From JACMRP01 sp047302465 (lineage in GTDB: Bacteria > Bdellovibrionota > Bdellovibrionia > Bdellovibrionales > Bdellovibrionaceae), in the NCBI RefSeq assembly GCF_047302465.1, contig NZ_CP178621.1, positions 434,001 through 498,000 of the forward strand: a stretch of 64,000 nt of DNA, read 5' to 3'. Position numbers and translations under genes: made by a program. This document shows, in pieces, positions 41,885 through 50,244 of the stretch (its first letter is position 1; each line of letters starts with the position of its first letter). Under the pieces are notes generated by a model. That model was not told the origin of the DNA. It did no database searches and worked only from the letters and a program-made list of their open reading frames with translations.

Positions 41885-43045
41885 TTGACTTTGGATAATA
41901 ACGGACAGTTAATATTATTCATGGATAATGAATACCTGGACTTTGACGAAGCCGTTGAACTTTTAAAAACAACTCCCAGCACTCTCTACAAGTGGCTGCA
42001 GTCGGGAAAGATTCCCGCGCACAAGCTTGGCAGACAGTGGCGTTTCTTGCGGGACGAACTAGACCTGCACGTTTCTGGGAAGGCTCCAAAGATTCAGCTT
42101 CAGAAAGAAGTTTTGCAATTAACTGAGTTCTTAGGAAAGAGAGCTCAAAAAACGACCAAGGAGGGTCCAGCAATGAACTTAAACAACGAACTGCCAGAAA
42201 AGCTGATTTGGGATGCATTCGATCACGGCTGCAACGAAATCCATTTTTCTCCAACCCTAGGGAAGTACGAGATTACTTATCGCAATCAGAGAAGCGGCTA
42301 TGAAAAGATCACGAAAATTGAAGAAGGCGTCTTCAAGATCATGGATGATTTCTGGGTAGAACATTCCACTCCTATTAAAAACGAATATTCTCGTCGTATT
42401 TACCTGCATCGTAATGAAGATGATGTTTTGCAAATTCGTTATCAGAAAGTCGACACGGTTTCAGGCCCGCATTTGTCATTGTCATTGCTACAGCCGAAGC
42501 TTGCTTATTTTGCTTTTGAACAAATCGGCTTGGATGAAGAGCAAAGTGCTACTTTCAAAAAGTGGACTGAAGCTCAAAAGGGTTTGATTATCGTAAGTGG
42601 GCCAACAGGGTCAGGAAAAACCACAACGGTTTATTCATTGATGAATGAAATCAAAAAGCAGAGCAGAATTATTTTTACTCTCGAGAATGCGACTTCTTTG
42701 GTGATAGATGGTATCAACCAGGTTGAATATTCGTCTCGTGATAAAGAAGATTTTGAAAAAAACTTTGAAGCTATCAATTTGGCAGGGACCAGCGTGATCT
42801 GTCTGGGGCTGGGACTCACTTTCGGTTTAGAGAAAACGATTTATTCAGCGGCTTATCATGCGGCATCGACCGGGACGCTTGTTATTCTGCAGATGAACGC
42901 GGATTCTGCAGCGGAAGCCATCGAGATTTTCGAAAGAGAAGTCGGTGCCTCTGCTAAAAAGATTCTGGTCGGAGCCAGCTGGCAAAAACTTGTGAGTCAA
43001 GGCGGAAAGCTGAAAGCTCACTACGAGTTTGTCGGAAAGTCCTAA
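41885..43045 (+). CDS. Excisionase-type HTH fused to a degenerate GspE/PilB-like ATPase
   Basis: Up to 386 residues. Residues 17-65 form an excisionase/MerR-like helix-turn-helix (AVELLKTTPSTLYKWLQSGKIPAHKLGRQW). From about 100 to 380 the chain follows type II/IV secretion ATPases: SLLQPKLAYFAFEQIGLDEEQ, an intact Walker A (GPTGSGKTT, 239-247) and ASTGTLVILQMNADSAAEAI in place of the GHLVLSTLHTNDA block. The Walker B region reads TSVICLGLGLTFGL where active enzymes have a GEIRD-type Glu/Asp set, so hydrolysis is probably lost or changed. The start is TTG at 41885 (GAGG six bases upstream) or ATG at 41921. A DNA-binding, ATP-sensing regulator is the best guess. Confidence 0.8.
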   Translation: MTLDNNGQLILFMDNEYLDFDEAVELLKTTPSTLYKWLQSGKIPAHKLGRQWRFLRDELDLHVSGKAPKIQLQKEVLQLTEFLGKRAQKTTKEGPAMNLNNELPEKLIWDAFDHGCNEIHFSPTLGKYEITYRNQRSGYEKITKIEEGVFKIMDDFWVEHSTPIKNEYSRRIYLHRNEDDVLQIRYQKVDTVSGPHLSLSLLQPKLAYFAFEQIGLDEEQSATFKKWTEAQKGLIIVSGPTGSGKTTTVYSLMNEIKKQSRIIFTLENATSLVIDGINQVEYSSRDKEDFEKNFEAINLAGTSVICLGLGLTFGLEKTIYSAAYHAASTGTLVILQMNADSAAEAIEIFEREVGASAKKILVGASWQKLVSQGGKLKAHYEFVGKS

Positions 43046-43386
43046 GCGCGTTCCTCGAGAACTTGGTCCCAACCACCCTTGATGAAGTAGGTGTTAATGA
43101 AACCAGCCTCTTCAAGGGCTTGGGCCACTTCTGCGGATTTTGCGCCATTTTGACAAAGAACAATCACGGCAGTTTCTTTAGGATGATGGCTCATGGCAAG
43201 CAGAATGTCTTGCATGCTGGCAGTTTTAAGGTCTCCTTCAGGGAGTTGCAGCTGCCGGCTTTCTAGATGCATTTTGAAAATGTGCGGGTAAACACTGTGG
43301 GTTTCAACACCGAAGTTCAGAAACACAAAGCCCACGCGACCCTTTACCAAATTATCAAACTGAAAATAACCGATAGACTGAGCCAT
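43042..43386 (-). CDS. Single-domain rhodanese
   Basis: 114 residues with the rhodanese fold: GYFQFDNLVKGRVGFVFLNFG at the start and the active-site loop VLCQNGAKSAEVAQALEEAGF with the catalytic Cys; GGWDQVL ends the domain. It could transfer sulfur or bind thiols. Its ATG shares one base with the stop of the MFS gene (TAATG at 43386), so the two are coupled. It overlaps the convergent HTH/ATPase gene by four bases at the stop. Confidence 0.85.
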   Translation of the reverse strand: MAQSIGYFQFDNLVKGRVGFVFLNFGVETHSVYPHIFKMHLESRQLQLPEGDLKTASMQDILLAMSHHPKETAVIVLCQNGAKSAEVAQALEEAGFINTYFIKGGWDQVLEERA

Positions 43387-44606
43387 TAAGCCACCTTCTT
43401 TCCAGAGTCAGGAAGATTCTTAGCGATTGCCATTACTGTGACAAGGCCCGAGAACGCCAAAAAGCCAGAAATCAAAAACGGAGACGTGATCGCAACATTT
43501 TGATAAACGAATCCACCCATTGCAGGACCCAAGATGCGACCGAGGGAAGCCAAACTTTGTGCGACCCCCATAGTGACACCTTGTTCTTCAGCAGGGGCTA
43601 GCAAACTCAAACTGCCCAGAGTTGCAGGATTTGAAAAGCTTGTGCCGAAAGCCAGGAATGTCATCGTTACGCCCATCCACGCAACACTCGGAGCAAACGC
43701 GATTCCAGCAAGACCAATCGCGAAACATGCCAGGCCAATGCGTAAAGTTTTGCGTTCTCCCCAAATCGGAATCAAACGGCGAACCAGCACCCCTTGCGAA
43801 AGCACGGTGATGACACCGATGTAAGCAAAACCAAAGCTGACCTCTTTGAGCTGCCAGCCGAATTTTTCGCCCATGAACAAAATCAATGTCGCTTCCATTC
43901 CTGACATTGCCAGTGAAGACAGGAAGTACACAGACATCAAAGCACCCATGGTTTTTTGTCCCAAGTAATGCTTCAACAGTTGGAAACGTTTTTTAGAATG
44001 CGGATTTTTATTTTTCTCCGTGAGCGATTCTTTTAAATACTTCAAACCAAATACGAAGTTCGCTAAACACAAAGCACCAACCCACAATGCACAGAAACTT
44101 GTTTCAAAATGGGGAGCTGAAGAAATTTGTTGCCCCCACAAAGTCAAAACCCCACCGAGTGCAGGACCAACTACAAAGCCCAAACCAAATGCAGCACCAA
44201 TCAAGGCCATGCCCTTGGATCTTTCGTTTGGAGGAGTGATGTCAGAAATGTAAGCAGAAGCGGTCGAGATACTTGCACCAAAGAAACCTGCAAGAATCCG
44301 TGCGACAAAGAGCCACTCTAAAGAGCGAGCCCACGCGAACAACAAATAAGAAAAGGCTTCACCCAAGAGGCAGAAAAGCAAGATGGGCCGGCGTCCCATA
44401 CGATCGCTCAATTTTCCCCAAAACGGAGCGAAGATGAATTGCATAAACGAATACACAGACATCAGAAGCCCTGTTTGCAGTGCTGTTGCACCAAAATCAC
44501 GACTTAAGATGGGGACGATTGGAATTAATATTCCAAAGCCAACGAGGTAGATGAAAACCGTGAAAAATATGATACCAAGTAGTCTTTTGTTTGGGGGAGT
44601 GGACAA
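43386..44606 (-). CDS. MFS efflux transporter, TetA/DHA1-like
   Basis: 406 residues with 12 predicted membrane segments. Family marks include GKLSDRMGRRPILLF between segments 2 and 3 and the segment-5 drug/proton antiporter pattern GFVVGPALGGVL. It probably exports a drug or metabolite. Start is TTG at 44606 with GAGGT eight bases upstream; there is no nearby ATG. It is coupled with a rhodanese gene. Confidence 0.88.
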   Translation of the reverse strand: MSTPPNKRLLGIIFFTVFIYLVGFGILIPIVPILSRDFGATALQTGLLMSVYSFMQFIFAPFWGKLSDRMGRRPILLFCLLGEAFSYLLFAWARSLEWLFVARILAGFFGASISTASAYISDITPPNERSKGMALIGAAFGLGFVVGPALGGVLTLWGQQISSAPHFETSFCALWVGALCLANFVFGLKYLKESLTEKNKNPHSKKRFQLLKHYLGQKTMGALMSVYFLSSLAMSGMEATLILFMGEKFGWQLKEVSFGFAYIGVITVLSQGVLVRRLIPIWGERKTLRIGLACFAIGLAGIAFAPSVAWMGVTMTFLAFGTSFSNPATLGSLSLLAPAEEQGVTMGVAQSLASLGRILGPAMGGFVYQNVAITSPFLISGFLAFSGLVTVMAIAKNLPDSGKKVA

Positions 44607-44647
44607 GTGCTTTACCTCGTTTCTATTCCTGTTAATATGGGAGAGTT

Positions 44648-45817
44648 ATGAAAATTGCAAATACTCTGTCTGTGTTCCTGCTGGCATTAAATTTTCTGGT
44701 ACTTTCTGTGGATACTGCTCAGGCTTCCTATGACGATTATCAGCGTTTTCGTAAAGGAACCTACGATTTCGAAATCGAAACTCAGTACTTTAAGAGCGAT
44801 GCCAATTATCTAGGTGCCGGTGATGCGTTCCAGACTCTTCCATTTAACCAGTCTTACGAGATTTTTAATACATACTTAAAGGCCCGCTACGATTTTGGTC
44901 GTCGCAGCTCTTTGTATGGTCATTTAAATATTGCCAATGCCACAAGTCATGGAGTGGATGCCGGTCGTACCAACTCTTCTTTGCCAGATGCACAGCTGGG
45001 ATATGCGCACCTTGTGTATAGCGAAGATTTTGATGTGATTGCAGACTTCAATGTCATTATTCCTTTCTACAAAACGAACGTGAATACCGATACTGCATTG
45101 AATGCTGAAAACGTTATTGAAGCTACGGGACTTATGCGTTTGCAAAAAGCGATGGATCCAACGTTGCTCTTTGCGTATTTGGGCGCAACTTTTCGCCAAA
45201 GTCGTTCAGCTCTGGTGCCGTGGGGACTGGGTTTAGAGTTCGCTTATCCACAATGGGCGTTGGGTGGAAAGATCTTTGGTTATCAAAGTGTCACGGATGA
45301 TCCTGATACAGGGAATACAATTCAGCGACAGATCCTCATCGATCGCGTGGATGCTGGCAGTTACAAGTTTTATTACGTAAATCCATCGTTGATAGACTCT
45401 GAGGTTTATCTCAGATTTAAATTCAACAAGACATGGACTATAACCGGAGGTCTCGGCACCACTATCACGGGGGCGAACAATGCCGCTGGTCTGCATGGGG
45501 GCCTTAGTTTGATGTATACTTGGGATAGCGAACCTAGCCATTACATGAGACCGGATACCGAAAGTGATCTCGGGTCTGAAAAGAAGGTTCCGAAGTTCAA
45601 AGAAGAAACTAACGACGGCATTAACCAAAATATCTTTCAGAAAAAAGGGACTGCGCCGCCAACCCCAAGACCGGGCACGGATATGACTCCGGCGAATGAA
45701 ACTGTGGCTGTAAAGCGAGTTGGTCCAAAACCAGCGCCGACCCCAATGCCAGAAGCGACTGACGGGGGCGAAGTACAGTTAAAGCTTAAGAAGAAAAAGA
45801 AGAAACGTTCTTCTTAA
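44648..45817 (+). CDS. Outer-membrane-like beta-barrel protein with basic tail
   Basis: 389 residues with a signal peptide (SVFLLALNFLVLSVDTAQA). Residues 30-290 show alternating amphipathic strands (YEIFNTYLKARYDFGRRSSLYGHLNIA and others), as in outer-membrane barrels; the last 100 residues are unstructured, Pro-rich and end KLKKKKKKRSS, so the barrel does not end at a terminal aromatic. GGGAGAG precedes the ATG. It diverges from the MFS gene. Function unknown. Confidence 0.72.
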   Translation: MKIANTLSVFLLALNFLVLSVDTAQASYDDYQRFRKGTYDFEIETQYFKSDANYLGAGDAFQTLPFNQSYEIFNTYLKARYDFGRRSSLYGHLNIANATSHGVDAGRTNSSLPDAQLGYAHLVYSEDFDVIADFNVIIPFYKTNVNTDTALNAENVIEATGLMRLQKAMDPTLLFAYLGATFRQSRSALVPWGLGLEFAYPQWALGGKIFGYQSVTDDPDTGNTIQRQILIDRVDAGSYKFYYVNPSLIDSEVYLRFKFNKTWTITGGLGTTITGANNAAGLHGGLSLMYTWDSEPSHYMRPDTESDLGSEKKVPKFKEETNDGINQNIFQKKGTAPPTPRPGTDMTPANETVAVKRVGPKPAPTPMPEATDGGEVQLKLKKKKKKRSS

Positions 45818-45873
45818 AGGCCAAAAGCTACGCGCAAAACGAAGAATGTAATTACGATCAATACGAATTTCAT
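45814..45873 (-). CDS. 19-residue hydrophobic peptide, possible small gene
   Basis: An ATG at 45873 on the minus strand with GAGG five bases upstream opens a 19-codon frame, MKFVLIVITFFVLRVAFGL, then TAA. It is hydrophobic with two basic residues, as in small membrane proteins. It overlaps the stop of the convergent barrel gene by four bases. A short hairpin, CCTCA...TGAGG, lies in its leader. Evidence is the ribosome site and composition only. Confidence 0.35.
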   Translation of the reverse strand: MKFVLIVITFFVLRVAFGL

Positions 45874-45961
45874 GGAACCTCAGAAGATTGAGGTCGCATA
45901 ATTAAAGCAAGCTTGCAAAAGTATCAAGAGCTTCGAGAGACCTATAAAGTTTTTTCCGGGC

Positions 45962-46246
45962 TTAGTTCAAACCGAGTTTTCCACGGATTTCCTCAGGGGA
46001 AAGGCCGAAAATTTCGACGGACTTGTTGCGACCGGTTTCACCCTTTAAAATTTCAATTTGTCGTTTCGGGATGCCAAGGATTTCAGACAAAAAGTCGACC
46101 AGTTCGGCGTTGGCTTTGCCATCCACGGGTGGGGCCGTGATCTTAATTTTAAGGGCCCCGTTATGGGGCCCTATTATTTCGTTCTTAGAAGATTTAGGCT
46201 GAACAAAGAGGCTAAGTCTACAGCCCCTTTCAGTCTTGGTAATCAC
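45962..46246 (-). CDS. DUF167/YggU family protein
   Basis: 94 residues, the normal size, with the family core KIKITAPPVDGKANAEL and GETGRNKSVEIFGL. Function unknown; the genes often sit near yggS, as here. Start is GTG at 46246, one base after the divIVA stop; the ATG-led frame to 46348 would overlap divIVA by about 100 bases and has the wrong length for the family. Confidence 0.82.
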   Translation of the reverse strand: MITKTERGCRLSLFVQPKSSKNEIIGPHNGALKIKITAPPVDGKANAELVDFLSEILGIPKRQIEILKGETGRNKSVEIFGLSPEEIRGKLGLN

Positions 46247-46247
46247 T

Positions 46248-46784
46248 TTAGCCTGCAGACAGTGGGGAAATCTCGGTGGATTTGCCGTTGCCTTGAGCAG
46301 AAGCGATCGTGTGATTAGGTAATTGCATTTGCGGCATGTACTTTTCACCTTGTTCTAAAAGGGTCAAGTGAGCCTGAACCAACGCTTTGAGGTTGGCTTC
46401 AAACTGCATACGTGCACGCTTTAAGTCTGTGATTTCTTGGTACATTTTCTTCAAAGAATCACGGGAATCACGCATGATGATCTCGGCCTTTTGATTGGCG
46501 TCGGCGATGATCAACTTAGCTTCGCGCTCAGCATCCTGGCGAAGACGGTCGGTCATTTGTGAAGCCGTCGCAATCGTGTTTTTAAGAACCTGATCACGCT
46601 CTTTGTACTCAAGAAGGTTCAATTCTTTTTCGCGAAGAGCTTCTTTCAGCATGTTTCGTTCTTGAATGAGGGCTTCCATCTGAGAAGCAATTTGTGCCAT
46701 GAAATCATGAACTTCATCCGCATCCACGCCCAGCATTTTCTTGTTAAAGGACTTATGAACGATATCGATAGGAGTAATTTTCAT
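46248..46784 (-). CDS. divIVA: DivIVA-domain cell pole/growth-site protein
   Basis: 178 residues. The N-terminal DivIVA membrane-binding part ITPIDIVHKSFNKKMLGVDADEVHDFM is followed by a long coiled coil (about 35-140) and a short Gln/Asn/Ser tail. In Bdellovibrio bacteriovorus a DivIVA protein has been shown to affect progeny cell shape; this is very probably the same gene. It lies in the yggU-divIVA-proC-yggS-maf block, an arrangement resembling the yggS/ylm-divIVA cluster of Gram-positive bacteria. GGAGG lies eight bases before the ATG. Confidence 0.92.
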   Translation of the reverse strand: MKITPIDIVHKSFNKKMLGVDADEVHDFMAQIASQMEALIQERNMLKEALREKELNLLEYKERDQVLKNTIATASQMTDRLRQDAEREAKLIIADANQKAEIIMRDSRDSLKKMYQEITDLKRARMQFEANLKALVQAHLTLLEQGEKYMPQMQLPNHTIASAQGNGKSTEISPLSAG

Positions 46785-46826
46785 TTCAGTTCCTCCGTGA
46801 ACTATATATGTCTCAGTATAAGCGAC

Positions 46827-47657
46827 TTACTTGATTTCGCGAGAGATTTCTTTGCTTCGCATAGCCGCTTTTTCGAAGCTAATGCGTAAAGCCCGCTCAA
46901 TTTCGAGCTCTCTCATGGACTGAAGTCCAGCTGCCGTCACACCTTTTTTAGAAGTCACCCGGGATTGAAGCTCTTCAAACGGAATGTCCTTTGATTGAGC
47001 CGCCAGCATCGAGGCGCCCATGAAGGTTTCCAACGTCATGCGTTTTGCAGTTTCCTCGTCAAAACCATGTTCAACGATCCAATCCTGCCAGTACATCATC
47101 ATTTCAAGGACAAACCCGGTTCCTGAAGAACAAGACACCATCAAAGCCTCAAATTGATCTTCGTCTTCAACTTTTAAGGTGTAACCCAAAGGCGAGCACA
47201 GATCGTCCATCAAAGCTGAAAGAGCCTCGTCGTTTTCTGCTGGTAAGTAACCGATCACGCCACGGCCAATGATGGACGGAGTGTTTGGCATCATCCGTAC
47301 CAAGCGAACTTGGGGCAGATACTTTTGCAAAGTTTGGTTTGTAATTCCCGCAGCCAGGCTGATTACGATCTGATCGTCTGTGAAGGAGCTTGCGATAGGT
47401 TCAATCGCGGTTAATAAATCCTGAGGTTTCACGGCTAAAACCACGATGTCAGAGTTTTCCACCAAAGACTCATTGGTGTCGATGGTTTGGATTTTGTATT
47501 GGTCATGGAGCTTTTGCAGTTTTCCAGGAGTGCGGTTCGACGCGAGGATATTGTCACTGCTAGTGACGCCGCTTTCGAGCATACCCTTGATAATTGCCTG
47601 GGCCATATTGCCGGCACCTAAAAAACCGATCTTTTGGCGCTTTAAGAGTTGATTCAT
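46827..47657 (-). CDS. proC: Pyrroline-5-carboxylate reductase
   Basis: 276 residues, typical for ProC. GFLGAGNMAQAIIKGM is the NAD(P)-binding start; VLAVKPQDL and MPNTPSIIGRGVIGY follow, and TSKKGVTAAGLQSM near the end matches the signature TSPGGTTxxGL with changes. It makes proline. The start at 47657 has GAGGA seven bases upstream; the longer frame to 47744 overlaps yggS. Confidence 0.93.
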   Translation of the reverse strand: MNQLLKRQKIGFLGAGNMAQAIIKGMLESGVTSSDNILASNRTPGKLQKLHDQYKIQTIDTNESLVENSDIVVLAVKPQDLLTAIEPIASSFTDDQIVISLAAGITNQTLQKYLPQVRLVRMMPNTPSIIGRGVIGYLPAENDEALSALMDDLCSPLGYTLKVEDEDQFEALMVSCSSGTGFVLEMMMYWQDWIVEHGFDEETAKRMTLETFMGASMLAAQSKDIPFEELQSRVTSKKGVTAAGLQSMRELEIERALRISFEKAAMRSKEISREIK

Positions 47658-47667
47658 TGTAGGTCCT

Positions 47668-48354
47668 CTAGTTCTTCCTTGGCCTCTCTCCGAAGAGTAT
47701 CGTCCCCAGTCTAACAATGGTAGCTCCTTCCTCAATAGCCACATGATAGTCGTGGCTGGTTCCCATGGATAGCTCGTGCAATGGATGTCTGCCCGCGCCT
47801 TGTTTTAACAATTCCGTTTGAAGCTCTCGAAGTTGGCGGAAATAAGGCCGCACATCCTCGGGATCATCTGTTAGAGGAGGCATAGTCATCAATCCGGTTA
47901 TTTCAATGCCCGGAAGAGCTGTGATTTCTGACCACACCTTAAGGAGAGACTCACCGTCAAAACCGCCCTTAGTGATTTCCTGGGCAAGATTGACTTGGAT
48001 CAAAACCTTCTGAGTTGTTTTTATTTTTTCTGCATAGTTCGAAATCGCACGCGCGAGTTCGAAAGAGTCCACCGAGTGAACTAAGACAAACTTGCCGACG
48101 ACCATTTTCACTTTATTTTTTTGAAGCGTACCGATGAAGTGCCACTCGATGTCGAGATCCTTCAAGGTGTCTTGCTTGAGCAAAGCTTCTTGCACGTAGT
48201 TTTCAGCAAAAATATTGTGTCCTGCCGAATGAAGACGCCGGATTTTTTCTATAGGCTGAAGCTTAGAAACGGCAATGAGCTTCAAACTCTCGCGGGTGCG
48301 ACCTAGTTGTTTGAGTTGCTCGTGACATTCTTCACGTACGGTTTCTAAGCTCAT
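47668..48354 (-). CDS. yggS: PLP homeostasis protein (YggS/PLPBP)
   Basis: 228 residues with the PLP-barrel motifs: LIAVSKLQPIEKI (PLP Lys), FAENYVQEAL, WHFIGTLQKNKVK, and LSMGTSHDYHVAIEEGATIVRLGT near the end, all YggS hallmarks. It buffers pyridoxal phosphate. The ATG at 48354 overlaps the maf stop (48351-48354). In Bdellovibrio a neighbour of divIVA with this function has been linked to cell shape; I recall this without being able to check it. Confidence 0.93.
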   Translation of the reverse strand: MSLETVREECHEQLKQLGRTRESLKLIAVSKLQPIEKIRRLHSAGHNIFAENYVQEALLKQDTLKDLDIEWHFIGTLQKNKVKMVVGKFVLVHSVDSFELARAISNYAEKIKTTQKVLIQVNLAQEITKGGFDGESLLKVWSEITALPGIEITGLMTMPPLTDDPEDVRPYFRQLRELQTELLKQGAGRHPLHELSMGTSHDYHVAIEEGATIVRLGTILFGERPRKN

Positions 48355-48953
48355 TGTTTCACTCTTTCGACAGTCCAATTCATTTTCACTAACAGATTTT
48401 CGAAAGCTTTGACGGGCAGTCCGACAACATTGTCATAATCGCCGTTAAATTCGGCGACAAACTTCTTACCTAGACCTTGGATGGCATAAGCACCGGCCTT
48501 ATCCATCGGTTCTCCGGACTGGATATAGGTCCAGATTTCATCGTCGGACAAAGTCTTAAATGTCACTCGAGAAGTCTCAATGTGAGACGCCTTTTGACCG
48601 CCTAGACTTTCGACAAGGCAGAGCCCAGTCTTCACTTCGTGGGTTTTCCCAGACAAAAGTTTTAAAAATTCGTAAGCTTCGTCCTGATTGCGAGGTTTTC
48701 CGAGGGTCTGGGTGTGATAAACTACCATTGTGTCCGCTGTCAGCAGCAGGAAGTTCTTATGGGAAGTGGATTTCAGCTCTTCAAATGCAGCCTTAGCCTT
48801 ACGTCCAGCTATGTCCAAAATCTGCTCGTCTATATTCAGGTTTTTATCAGGTGTTTCCGATACTTTAACTGGGTGCACGTCAAAGACAAAACCGGAGGTT
48901 TCAAGGAGATGTCGGCGGCGTGGTGACTCAGATGCCAAAATTAATTGGTACAT
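48351..48953 (-). CDS. Maf-type nucleotide pyrophosphatase
   Basis: 200 residues. LILASESPRRRHLLETSGF and LLTADTMVVYHTQTLGKP are the Maf signatures (S/T-R-R loop; Asp of the active site); GKTHEVKTGLCLV and GAYAIQGLGKKFV follow. Maf proteins hydrolyse noncanonical or modified NTPs. The start is 48953; no ribosome site is seen, and only 28 bases separate it from the start of the divergent TadC-like gene, so leaderless translation is possible. Confidence 0.92.
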   Translation of the reverse strand: MYQLILASESPRRRHLLETSGFVFDVHPVKVSETPDKNLNIDEQILDIAGRKAKAAFEELKSTSHKNFLLLTADTMVVYHTQTLGKPRNQDEAYEFLKLLSGKTHEVKTGLCLVESLGGQKASHIETSRVTFKTLSDDEIWTYIQSGEPMDKAGAYAIQGLGKKFVAEFNGDYDNVVGLPVKAFENLLVKMNWTVERVKQ

Positions 48954-48981
48954 AACATAACTTGAACACAAAGAGAGATAA

Positions 48982-49893
48982 ATGGGAAGCGCAGATTTAA
49001 TGCTCATCGCAGGCTTCGTGTTGGGAGGACTTAGTGTCTATCTCTTCGTCTCTGCTTTGTTTTCAAGCAACAACGACACGCAACAGTTGTCGTGGGCAAA
49101 TAACAGCGAACCTGCGAAGTCAAAATCTCCAATCATCAATATGTCGCGTCCCTTGGTGCATCAATTCACTTTGCAACATGCTCTTAGAATCAAAAGCGTT
49201 GGCTATCGAAAACGTGTTCGTAAACACATTTTGACCTCAGGCCTTTCTTCAGAACTGAACGAAGATGAATTCATTGGTTTGCAAATTCTGTGGGGCGTGA
49301 TGTTCCCATGCTTCTTGGCGGTGATGAACTTTGCTTTGGCATTGGATCTTCCGTTGCCATTGCTTGTGGGAATGGGCTTGTTTGGGTTCATTTTCCCGCA
49401 AATGCATGCAAACGCCGAGAAAAAGCGTCGCGAGATCTCAGTCCGTGGGGATTTGCCATTCTTCATCGACCTCTTGGCGTTGTCGGTTGAAGCCGGTCTT
49501 GATTTCTTTGCTGCGATCCAAAAGATCGTCGACAAGGCTCAAGGCACGGACAGTGTTTTGGCAGATGAGTTTGGAACAGTCCTTAAGGACGTAAAGATCG
49601 GTGCTTCTAAAACGCAGGCCTTGCGAGATATGGCCGAGCGTTTGGATATTTCCGAGATCACAAGCTTCGTTGCGGTTTTGATTGATGCCGAAGCAAGTGG
49701 TGCAAGTATTTCAAAAGTTTTGAAAGACCAATCGATACAAATGCGTTTGGAAAGATTCGTCAGAGCAGAAAAAGCCGGGGCAAGAGCGTCGCAAGCAATC
49801 TTGATTCCGTTGATGCTCTTTATCTTACCGGCGGTTTTTATCATGGTCTTTGGACCCGTCGTCGTTAGCTTTATGTACGGAGGCGGTAAATAG
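48982..49893 (+). CDS. TadC-like type II secretion F-domain membrane protein
   Basis: 303 residues: an N-terminal membrane segment (LMLIAGFVLGGLSVYLFVSALF), two adjacent ones near 95-140, a T2SSF domain (GDLPFFIDLLALSVEAGLDFFAAIQKIV; VLIDAEASGASISKVLKDQS) and a final membrane helix. This is the plan of TadC, inner-membrane platform subunit of Tad/Flp pili. No TadA or TadB gene is adjacent in the window, since maf lies just upstream on the other strand. It opens an operon of FHA proteins. Confidence 0.85.
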   Translation: MGSADLMLIAGFVLGGLSVYLFVSALFSSNNDTQQLSWANNSEPAKSKSPIINMSRPLVHQFTLQHALRIKSVGYRKRVRKHILTSGLSSELNEDEFIGLQILWGVMFPCFLAVMNFALALDLPLPLLVGMGLFGFIFPQMHANAEKKRREISVRGDLPFFIDLLALSVEAGLDFFAAIQKIVDKAQGTDSVLADEFGTVLKDVKIGASKTQALRDMAERLDISEITSFVAVLIDAEASGASISKVLKDQSIQMRLERFVRAEKAGARASQAILIPLMLFILPAVFIMVFGPVVVSFMYGGGK

Positions 49894-49896
49894 AAG

Positions 49897-50244
49897 ATGG
49901 CAGTATTGATGAATAGAACGAAGAATCAACAGCTGATCTCAGACCTAACGGTGGCGGCGAGCGAATGGGCTCGCGGCAAAGGTCTATTGGGAACCAAGAG
50001 TTTGGGACCCGAAGAGGCGCTATTGATTCCACGTTGTAATTCTATTCATACGTTTTTTATGAAATTTGCGATTGATTGTGTGTTCTTGGACAAAAACAAA
50101 AAGGTGAAGGCGATTCACGCAGTTGTGAAGCCTAACCGTATTGTTTGGCCGATTTGGGGAGCAAGATCTGTGATCGAGTTTCCGGCAGGTCGTGCCCAAG
50201 AACTCAATATTGAACTAGGGGATGAACTTCATGTGGGCACTTAG
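49897..50244 (+). CDS. DUF192-family protein
   Basis: 115 residues matching DUF192: ARGKGLLGTKSLGPEEALLI, CNSIHTFFMKFAIDCVFLD and VIEFPAGRAQELNIELGDEL. Function unknown; in other bacteria this family occurs next to Tad-type genes. It lies three bases after the TadC-like gene, and its end overlaps the FHA gene start by 14 bases. No signal peptide, unlike many DUF192 proteins. Confidence 0.85.
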   Translation: MAVLMNRTKNQQLISDLTVAASEWARGKGLLGTKSLGPEEALLIPRCNSIHTFFMKFAIDCVFLDKNKKVKAIHAVVKPNRIVWPIWGARSVIEFPAGRAQELNIELGDELHVGT

